From Planctomycetaceae bacterium (GTDB lineage Bacteria > Planctomycetota > Planctomycetia > Planctomycetales > Planctomycetaceae): 5,180 nt of DNA. Both the position numbers and the translations under genes were made by a program. Below, one piece after another: positions 1 to 5,180 of this stretch. The stretch is taken from NCBI GenBank assembly GCA_029259875.1, contig JAJDEK010000544.1, positions 1 to 5,180 on the forward strand, written 5' to 3'. The notes beneath the pieces are model-generated. The model had not been told where the DNA came from. It searched no databases and saw only the letters and a program-made list of their open reading frames with translations. Within the stretch, counting starts at the first letter, position 1, and each line of letters opens with the position of its first letter.

Positions 1-2483
1 CCCCGCTGAAGGTGATTTGTTCGCAGTTCCGGCGGTTCAGGCACCTCAATTCCAAGCACACTCTGTGTGAAAAACTGATAAGGGCAAGAAAGATATAATT
101 CCAGTTGCGTGGTGCTGAACTCGTACTCGCGAGGAAACCGTTCACGAATCGCACGCTTGTTTTGAGGTGAGACCAGGATTCCTTCGTACTCGGTAAACCC
201 TTCCATCTCGAAACGATGGATGGCCATTTCCGAAGCCGCCAGAATATTGCGTGCAACGCCTTTCAATTCAGGTCTGTCTAAGAGGTTCAGAAACAGTCCC
301 GGCTGATCCTGTTTTAATTGATCAGTCGCCAACATCCGTAAGTCGCGATTTGATAACGTCTGTTCTTTGCGCGGGAGAGGATTCAGCTCACCCACATTTT
401 GAATCGCTAGAGCGGAAGGCTGGAATAAATCGACCAAAGTCGTGAGATAAGGACTCGGAAAAAGGGGTTGCCCGGTGGAACTGATCGCGGGATAACTCAA
501 CACGAGCTGCTTTGTAAACCGGGTAATTACTTCATAAAACAGCAACATTTCTTCCTGCTGTTGATTGGCATGAAGCTTGAGCGAGAGACCACACTGCTTC
601 AATTCCCCTCGCTCTTTCTCGCTGTATAAACAGTCCTCACGATGACTTCTGGGAAAACTGGCCTCACTCAAACCGCCGACGAACAGATAAGGAATACTTA
701 AATTCCTTAATTGAGAGGCATCCAAAACAGATACCCGTCCCGATTCGTCTGCTTGCAGAGAGATGGTTTGCTGCTCAAGTAGATCCAATAACAACCCCCG
801 GAATGCGACCAAATCCAGGGGAACCGCTTCCCGTTGGTGAAACTGTTCGATTTCCTCTACTTGAGCGACTGCATGAAACAGCAATTTCTGAAAACGATCC
901 CACACAAATTGATCGCGTTTGGAAAGCGGATCATTTTCTGCATCATCCCCGTTCCATGCATTCGATAAACCAAATTCATTCGCGAGTGAAATGAGAATTT
1001 CGATCCAATTCACAAAGAGCTCTTTGCCTCTCAGTCGCTGTGTGGCTTCTGAAAATCGTTTTGCGAGTTGGTACGCGGCTTCTGTCTCCTGTAGATGTGC
1101 TTCCCACTTCGGTCGTCCCGGATATTTGATGACGAGTTCTGCCGCTTTTCCGCTGGCCTTTTTTAACGCATTCAAAACATCATTTTTTCCAGAATCGATT
1201 TTGAGTTGGCGCAAGACACGCGAGAGGCTGCGCACAGCTCTTCCCTCCTGGTATGTCGGCCAATCGGGAGAAAAATAATTCGAATCAAGAATGGACATCA
1301 TGCTGTCAAATGACCAGTTTTCTATTTCGATCTGCAAGAAAGCAAAGATGGCACGTACGACAGGGAACTTGGAAAAATCCTGCTCTACCCCAAGAAAGTA
1401 AGGGATACCGGCTGCGGTAAATGTTTCTTCAATCAGATCGCCATATTCGAGCGTGGACCGGAAAGCAACCGAAATTTCTTCTGGTAAAACCCCTTGTAAT
1501 AAAAGCCGTTTCACTTCTGCGGCTATTACTTCCAACTCGTTGCGCTGTCCTGCAACCGCTAACACTTTAATTTGTTCGGCAGATGCCAGCGGCTTGATCT
1601 CGCGTGGATTATCAAACAAAGCATGACTAATCTGCCAGCGTGAAGTTTGAGATGGATCCCGTTCGAAACAAACTGTTTTTATCGTGCCAGGCAAACGTGT
1701 TTCCAAAACTTTTTTTGCGACGACTGATTTGGCAAACAAGTCGCTCCGTCGTAGCTTAATTTCCTGTGGGAGCGAGATCAGCAGTTTGTCAGTTCGTCCT
1801 GCCAATAATTCCAGAATTTCATATTGCGTATGAGTAAAGTCAGCAAATCCATCCAGCACAATCAGGCGAAATCGACCGAAGGGCCCCCACTTACCTTCTT
1901 GCAAAGCAGTCCGCGCTGACCAAAAACGCCCTTCGGAATCATAGCGCCGCATCTCATGCAAAGCAGTCTGGTAACGACTATAAATGAGTGCCAGCTCCCG
2001 ATCTTTCTGAAGCGATTCTGAATTGAGTTTCCCAAAGGCCTCAGAAAACTGATCAGGCCAGATTTCTTCCCGTTTCAGTTCAGAGATAAAACTGGAAATC
2101 AAATCTAGAAAACCAGATGTTCCCGCAATCGAATGAAAATACTGAATTTGCTCTGTAGCAATCAGGTCGTCAACAATACTCCGCAGTAAATACCGTTTGG
2201 AGATCTCAGGCAATGTCTGAATCGGCTCATCCAGCGATTTTAAAATCGTCTCGGCAAAAGCTTCAAAGGTATATACATTAGGGGCGAAGCAAACCGGCAT
2301 CTGCTCACAGATTAATCGATCCAGAACTTGCCGACGTGAACGAATTGTTGGAGAGAGCCAAAGTGTCGTTCCAGGACTCTGATCTGTAAGTCCAGCCTGC
2401 AGGGCATAGCGATACTGGTCCAGTAAATGATCCGTTTTTCCGGAACCTGCTGTACCAATTAAGATTTGAATGTCCGGCTGCAT
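1..2483 (-). CDS. addB: AddB-like ATP-dependent helicase/deoxyribonuclease subunit (PD-(D/E)XK nuclease family), C-terminus beyond the window
   Basis: The reading frame is open for about 827 codons and leaves the window at its left edge, so only the C-terminal part is missing. In this family AddB pairs with AddA to unwind and resect double-strand breaks for RecA-dependent repair in the cytoplasm. Seen here: a Walker A motif GTAGSGKT at residues 10-17, a Walker B-like block LDGFADFT around D211, a helicase C-terminal-like region at about 316-390, a VGGLSEASFP block near residue 604, and SCPYQFF with C800. C800 matches the lone upstream cysteine of the AddB Fe-S cluster; the other three cysteines and the nuclease residues would lie past the edge. 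AddB proteins usually exceed 1,100 residues, which fits the amount missing. The start at 2483 is secure: no ATG, GTG or TTG codon lies between it and the in-frame upstream TAG. A weak AAGAGA ribosome site lies at 2488-2493. A partner addA is not visible. A related AddB-like paralogue cannot be excluded. Confidence 0.82.
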   Translation of the reverse strand, partial: MQPDIQILIGTAGSGKTDHLLDQYRYALQAGLTDQSPGTTLWLSPTIRSRRQVLDRLICEQMPVCFAPNVYTFEAFAETILKSLDEPIQTLPEISKRYLLRSIVDDLIATEQIQYFHSIAGTSGFLDLISSFISELKREEIWPDQFSEAFGKLNSESLQKDRELALIYSRYQTALHEMRRYDSEGRFWSARTALQEGKWGPFGRFRLIVLDGFADFTHTQYEILELLAGRTDKLLISLPQEIKLRRSDLFAKSVVAKKVLETRLPGTIKTVCFERDPSQTSRWQISHALFDNPREIKPLASAEQIKVLAVAGQRNELEVIAAEVKRLLLQGVLPEEISVAFRSTLEYGDLIEETFTAAGIPYFLGVEQDFSKFPVVRAIFAFLQIEIENWSFDSMMSILDSNYFSPDWPTYQEGRAVRSLSRVLRQLKIDSGKNDVLNALKKASGKAAELVIKYPGRPKWEAHLQETEAAYQLAKRFSEATQRLRGKELFVNWIEILISLANEFGLSNAWNGDDAENDPLSKRDQFVWDRFQKLLFHAVAQVEEIEQFHQREAVPLDLVAFRGLLLDLLEQQTISLQADESGRVSVLDASQLRNLSIPYLFVGGLSEASFPRSHREDCLYSEKERGELKQCGLSLKLHANQQQEEMLLFYEVITRFTKQLVLSYPAISSTGQPLFPSPYLTTLVDLFQPSALAIQNVGELNPLPRKEQTLSNRDLRMLATDQLKQDQPGLFLNLLDRPELKGVARNILAASEMAIHRFEMEGFTEYEGILVSPQNKRAIRERFPREYEFSTTQLELYLSCPYQFFTQSVLGIEVPEPPELRTNHLQR

Positions 2484-2534
2484 TATTTCTCTTGCCCGGT
2501 TAAGACGAATTTTCCAAAAAAGGATTCTAAGTGC

Positions 2535-2563
2535 AATGTATCCGGCTGAACCCTAGAATTCAA
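2535..2563 (-). promoter_or_regulatory. Candidate sigma70-type promoter for the addB-like gene
   Basis: On the minus strand a TTGAAT box (2558-2563) is followed after exactly 17 bases by TACATT (2535-2540). Each box matches four of six positions of the consensus. Transcription would begin near 2528 and give a leader of roughly 45 bases before the ATG at 2483. The placement fits well, but boxes of this quality also arise by chance in AT-rich DNA. Confidence 0.4.
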
Positions 2564-2620
2564 TTTCGATGCTATTTTGAGGATTAACCTGTTTTCATCA
2601 TTTTGATTACAGAGCAAATC

Positions 2621-2649
2621 TTGCCACTGGTTTCCTGATCGCCTACACT
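2621..2649 (+). promoter_or_regulatory. Candidate sigma70-type promoter for the S41 protease gene
   Basis: TTGCCA (2621-2626, five of six consensus positions) and TACACT (2644-2649, four of six) are separated by 17 bases. Transcription would start near 2656 and leave a leader of about 118 bases before the protease ATG. The -10 box lies inside a 19-base palindrome, so the promoter may be controlled by a bound protein. Confidence 0.42.
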
Positions 2650-2660
2650 AATAGTATAGG
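2642..2660. repeat. 19-base near-perfect palindrome, candidate operator
   Basis: The half-sites CCTACACTA (2642-2650) and TAGTATAGG (2652-2660) are inverted around a central A, with eight of nine positions complementary. The symmetry is too tight (a one-base centre) to fold well as RNA, which favours a binding site for a dimeric DNA-binding protein. It covers the -10 box and expected start site of the rightward promoter, where a repressor would act. The binding protein is unknown and no regulator gene is in the window. Confidence 0.4.
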
Positions 2661-2761
2661 AATTGAAGTTTTTCAGAGTTTCTGCCACCCAAACGAAACA
2701 CATTTCAGCAATGGGAAATATTTTTTCCTGCTCGATTTGAATTGTGTTCTGTAATACTCAT

Positions 2762-2766
2762 AAGGA
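2762..2766 (+). promoter_or_regulatory. Ribosome binding site that fixes the protease start
   Basis: AAGGA lies seven bases upstream of the ATG at 2774, which is near-ideal spacing. A GTG at 2744 in the same frame would add ten residues (FCNTHKESS after the first) ahead of the signal peptide and has no such site in front of it. The ATG at 2774 is therefore the better start. Confidence 0.75.
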
Positions 2767-2773
2767 ATCATCG

Positions 2774-4210
2774 ATGCAAAAATTCCGTTTGATTAGTTCG
2801 TTCTTATTACTCTCCTTAATTATTTCCTCCCCATTCTCTCTATCAACATATGCTGATGAGATAGAAAAAAAGAAAGATAAGGATGAAGACTACTATCAGA
2901 TGATGAGGTTGTTCGCAGATACCTATGAGCAGATTGAACGGAATTATGTGAAAGACGTCGATCGGCGCGTGTTACTCGAAGCAGCCATTCGAGGCATGGT
3001 ACAAGAACTGGATCAATACTCCAATTATATCAGCCCCAAAGACCTTTCTCGCTTCAATCAAGTTGTGGAGCAGGAATTTGGGGGAATCGGAATTCAGGTT
3101 CACATTGATGAACAGAACGGACGACGCTTGACCGTGATGACACCGCTACCAGGTACTCCTGCATATAAAGCAGGAGTCCGAGCAGGAGACGTTATTGACT
3201 CGATTGAAGGAAAAACAACAAAAGGCTTCACACTCTCGCAAGCGATCAAAACTCTGAAAGGCCGCGCTGGTCAAAAAGTTAGTCTGTCAGTGATTCACAA
3301 AGGAACGAAAGAACCCATCCCGTTAACGATCACACGTGAAATCATCCATGTTGCCACAGTGCTGGGAGACACCTATAAAAAAGACGATGCTTGGGACTAT
3401 ATGATTAATAAAAAAGACAAAATTGGTTATATCCGTCTGACTCACTTCAGTCGGCATAGTGCAGAAGAGTTAAAAGAGGCCATCGATGACTTGGTCAAAC
3501 AAGGCATGAAAGGGTTAGTACTGGATCTGCGGTTCAATCCGGGTGGTTTACTATCTCAGGCGACTGAAATTTCAGATATGTTTATTGAATCAGGAAAGAT
3601 TGTGAGTACCAAAGGCCGCAATAGTCGTAATCGAAAATGGGAAGCGACAAAAGCAGACACTTATTCCGATTTTCCATTGGCAGTCCTTGTCAATCGCTAT
3701 TCTGCTTCAGCCAGTGAAATCGTTTCGGCCTGCCTTCAGGATCACAAACGAGCCATGATCGTTGGAGAACGAACTTGGGGTAAAGGCAGCGTCCAAAATG
3801 TGATTGAGCTGGAAGCAGGAGACAGTGCATTAAAGCTGACCACAGCCAGCTACCACCGACCCAGTGGCAAAAACATTCATCGTTTCCCAGGATCGAAAGA
3901 TACCGATGTCTGGGGTGTCACTCCCGATGCGGACTATCGTTTACGGCTGGATGACGAAGAATTGGAAAAGCTCGGTACATACCGTCGTAAACGGGATATT
4001 CTGGACCACAGTGCCAAACTAGATGACAAGTTTAAAGACAAACAACTTGAGCTTGCCATGAAATATATTGAAACCGCTCTGGGCGACACAGCAAAGCCAG
4101 CTAAAAAAAGTGAAGCCAAAAAGCCAGTTCCCAAAGAAGCCAAACCTGCGAAAAAAGCAGCCGGCCTTCAGCAAGCTCCCCAAACAAAAATTGTGATTCA
4201 AACAACATAA
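2774..4210 (+). CDS. Secreted PDZ-containing C-terminal processing protease (S41 family)
   Basis: The 478-residue protein is a complete member of the CtpA/Prc family, serine proteases that trim or degrade envelope proteins from their C-terminal ends. Residues 1-27 form a Sec-type signal peptide: basic start MQKFR, a hydrophobic Leu/Ile core and likely cleavage after TYA27. A charged stretch (EKKKDKDED) and an N-terminal helical region follow. A PDZ domain that recognises substrate C-termini starts at GGIGIQV (103-109) and runs to about 190. The protease domain spans about 195-385, with the LDLRFNPGG block at 250-258. The active site is intact: S312 in SASASEI, K337 in GKGSVQ (25 residues later, the family spacing) and Q341. 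The tail from about 437 is rich in Lys, Ala and Pro. The protein should act in the periplasm or at the cell surface; its substrate is unknown. The family is certain, but the orthologue name (ctpA, ctpB or prc) is not, so no symbol is given. Confidence 0.95.
   Translation: MQKFRLISSFLLLSLIISSPFSLSTYADEIEKKKDKDEDYYQMMRLFADTYEQIERNYVKDVDRRVLLEAAIRGMVQELDQYSNYISPKDLSRFNQVVEQEFGGIGIQVHIDEQNGRRLTVMTPLPGTPAYKAGVRAGDVIDSIEGKTTKGFTLSQAIKTLKGRAGQKVSLSVIHKGTKEPIPLTITREIIHVATVLGDTYKKDDAWDYMINKKDKIGYIRLTHFSRHSAEELKEAIDDLVKQGMKGLVLDLRFNPGGLLSQATEISDMFIESGKIVSTKGRNSRNRKWEATKADTYSDFPLAVLVNRYSASASEIVSACLQDHKRAMIVGERTWGKGSVQNVIELEAGDSALKLTTASYHRPSGKNIHRFPGSKDTDVWGVTPDADYRLRLDDEELEKLGTYRRKRDILDHSAKLDDKFKDKQLELAMKYIETALGDTAKPAKKSEAKKPVPKEAKPAKKAAGLQQAPQTKIVIQTT
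4091..4156 (+). repeat. Repeated AKPAKK motif in the protease tail
   Basis: The hexapeptide AKPAKK occurs at residues 440-445 (4091-4108) and 456-461 (4139-4156), sixteen residues apart, within a basic Lys/Ala/Pro-rich segment. Four of the six codons differ between copies by synonymous changes, so this is not a fresh DNA duplication. Such tails are typically disordered; contact with anionic envelope polymers or peptidoglycan is a guess. Confidence 0.6.
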
Positions 4211-4216
4211 TGAATT

Positions 4217-4245
4217 AAAACAGGTTTAAGAATCTAGCCTGATTT
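4217..4245 (+). other. Weak hairpin just after the protease stop codon
   Basis: CAGGTT (4221-4226) can pair with AGCCTG (4236-4241), with one G-T wobble, over a nine-base loop. Outside an A-A mismatch, AAA can pair with TTT. The run of T is too short for a convincing intrinsic terminator, so this is a secondary candidate to the hairpin that follows it. Confidence 0.25.
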
Positions 4246-4254
4246 CACTATAAA
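4226..4254 (+). promoter_or_regulatory. Possible weak promoter for tsaD
   Basis: TTAAGA (4226-4231, four of six consensus positions) and TATAAA (4249-4254, five of six) are 17 bases apart, with a start expected near 4261. The -10 box overlaps the foot of the hairpin at 4252, and transcripts from here would carry most of that hairpin in their leader. If it is not a promoter, tsaD would depend on read-through from the protease gene. Confidence 0.3.
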
Positions 4255-4300
4255 GCGGCTTTCAGAGACGTCATTCCTCCGAATGTCGCTTTTCATTTTT
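4252..4300 (+). terminator. Long imperfect hairpin with T-rich tail: intrinsic terminator or tsaD leader structure
   Basis: AAAGCGGC (4252-4259) pairs with GTCGCTTT (4285-4292) with one G-T wobble. After single mismatches the stem continues as TTC/GAA (4261-4263 with 4281-4283) and GAG/CTC (4265-4267 with 4277-4279), closing on a nine-base loop. That gives 14 pairs in all. The sequence TCATTTTT follows directly, as expected for a Rho-independent terminator of the protease transcript. It ends only ten bases before the tsaD start, so a leader or attenuator role is also possible. Confidence 0.5.
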
Positions 4301-4310
4301 ACTTATCGTA

Positions 4311-5180
4311 ATGTCATCCATGAACCGACCTGAAGAATACCTCCTGGCAATTGAATCTTCATGCGACGAAACAGCAGCAGCCGTCATCACGCGTGATATG
4401 CGGATTCTTTCGAATATTGTCTCTTCACAAACAGACTTGCACGAAAAATTTGGAGGCGTCGTTCCGGAAATAGCCTCGCGGGCTCATCTGGAGCGGATTT
4501 TACCAGTCATCGATGAAGCTCTACAAAAAGCCAATGTCTCCTTAGATCAGTTGACCGCAATCGCAGTTGCGACAGAACCTGGTCTGGTAGGCTCTTTACT
4601 GATTGGTCTCACCGCCGCCAAAACCCTGGCGATGGTATTGGATATTCCTTTAATCGCGGTGAATCATATCGAAGGCCATCTGTTTGCTTGCCAAATGCAG
4701 GAAGCAAATCCCATTTTCCCAGCAGTCGGACTGGTCGTGAGTGGCGGCCATACGAATTTATATCATTGTTCCCCTACATTCGAATTTGAATTAATTGGCG
4801 CGACCATTGATGATGCCGCCGGCGAAGCATTCGACAAAGTCGCCAAAATACTGGGACTGCCTTATCCCGGAGGCCCTGCAATACAACAAACTGCCACAAA
4901 GGGAAATCCTAAAGCATTTCCTTTTCCCCGAACTTTTCTGAAAGATCCTGAACTTCGCTTCAGTTTCAGCGGCTTAAAAACGGCAGTCCTCTATACCGCA
5001 CTCGGGAACCCCGGAGCGAAAAAACAACCACCACCACTCACCGCAGAAAGAATTGCGAATCTCGCAGCGAGCTTTCAAGAAACAGTCGTAGATGTGTTAG
5101 TCGGAAAATGTCAACAAGCACTTGAACAATTCAATTATTCCACGCTTTGTGTCGGAGGAGGTGTGGCCGCAAATGCATTG
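4311..5180 (+). CDS. tsaD: tRNA N6-adenosine threonylcarbamoyltransferase TsaD, C-terminus beyond the window
   Basis: TsaD, with TsaB and TsaE, transfers threonylcarbamoyl from threonylcarbamoyl-AMP to A37 of tRNAs that read ANN codons, giving t6A, a near-universal cytoplasmic modification. The visible 290 residues of the usual 330-350 include the ASKHA-fold signatures: IESSCDE (14-20), [12 protein letters not shown], the metal-binding pair NHIEGH (H119 and H123), VSGGHT (143-148), [10 protein letters not shown] (167-176), FSFSGLKTA (217-225) and [10 protein letters not shown] at the right edge. The C-terminal metal-binding aspartate lies beyond the window. The usual GPGL motif reads EPGL here (E89). 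Two in-frame ATGs are possible, at 4311 and 4320, and neither has a Shine-Dalgarno site. The second gives [14 protein letters not shown], closer to the short N-termini usual in the family. The gene lies 100 bases after the protease gene on the same strand, with a hairpin between them. Confidence 0.95.
   Translation, partial: MSSMNRPEEYLLAIESSCDETAAAVITRDMRILSNIVSSQTDLHEKFGGVVPEIASRAHLERILPVIDEALQKANVSLDQLTAIAVATEPGLVGSLLIGLTAAKTLAMVLDIPLIAVNHIEGHLFACQMQEANPIFPAVGLVVSGGHTNLYHCSPTFEFELIGATIDDAAGEAFDKVAKILGLPYPGGPAIQQTATKGNPKAFPFPRTFLKDPELRFSFSGLKTAVLYTALGNPGAKKQPPPLTAERIANLAASFQETVVDVLVGKCQQALEQFNYSTLCVGGGVAANAL

Noticed and set aside
251..445. A 64-codon plus-strand open frame
   Set aside because: It is antisense to the AddB-like coding region and has no independent support.
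803..994. A 63-codon plus-strand open frame
   Set aside because: It is antisense to the AddB-like gene and overlaps another spurious frame.
919..1278. A 119-codon open frame on the plus strand
   Set aside because: It lies wholly antisense to the continuous AddB-like frame, has no ribosome site and reads like no recognisable family.
2714..2728. GGAAA and TTTCC inverted repeat with an AT-rich centre in the protease leader
   Set aside because: Five pairs, three of them A-T, around a five-base loop in AT-rich sequence are too weak to call a regulatory element.
2557..2744. Similar AATTCAA-TCGA strings in opposite orientation at about 2557-2569 and 2732-2744
   Set aside because: The match is broken by an indel and mismatches, the copies are far apart and AT-rich, so chance is the best explanation.
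3934..4201. Two overlapping minus-strand open frames at 3934-4143 and 4019-4201
   Set aside because: Both mirror the Lys/Ala/Pro-rich 3' end of the protease gene. Their hydrophobic look comes from reading Lys codons backwards as Phe and Leu.
1..5180. Search for a novel defence or mobile system
   Set aside because: AddB-like nucleases can resemble Cas4 or defence nucleases, but the long helicase-like N-terminus fits AddB. The neighbours are housekeeping genes, and there are no direct-repeat arrays, transposase or integrase frames, tRNA genes or attachment sites.

Overview
The window shows chromosomal housekeeping DNA from a bacterium with moderate GC. Three protein genes take up almost all of it, and two of them are cut by the window edges. 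There is no mobile element, CRISPR array, rRNA or tRNA, and I see no previously undescribed defence or metabolic system. The organism cannot be fixed from the sequence. An AddAB-type (not RecBCD-type) recombination subunit, an exported S41 protease next to tsaD and weak Shine-Dalgarno use would all fit a planctomycete or related phylum. That placement is an inference with modest confidence.

Left part (1-2483, minus strand): about 827 residues of an AddB-like helicase/nuclease subunit of the double-strand-break end-processing complex. The gene starts at 2483 and runs off the left edge, just after the first cysteine of the expected Fe-S nuclease domain. The catalytic nuclease residues lie outside the window.

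Middle (2484-2773): a 290-base divergent intergenic region. It holds one plausible sigma70-type promoter for each flanking gene, both with 17-base spacers. A 19-base near-perfect palindrome lies over the -10 box of the rightward promoter and looks like an operator. A clear AAGGA ribosome binding site sets the start of the next gene.

Right part (2774-5180, plus strand): a complete, secreted, PDZ-containing C-terminal processing protease (S41 family) with an intact Ser/Lys/Gln active site and a Lys/Ala/Pro-rich tail. After a 100-base gap comes tsaD, which supplies the catalytic subunit for the t6A37 modification of tRNA and is cut by the right edge. The gap holds a long imperfect hairpin with a T-rich tail that ends 10 bases before the tsaD start. 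It may terminate the protease transcript, or act as a leader structure for tsaD, which has no visible Shine-Dalgarno sequence.

The three genes act in separate processes (DNA repair, envelope proteolysis, tRNA modification). I see no evidence that they form one pathway.
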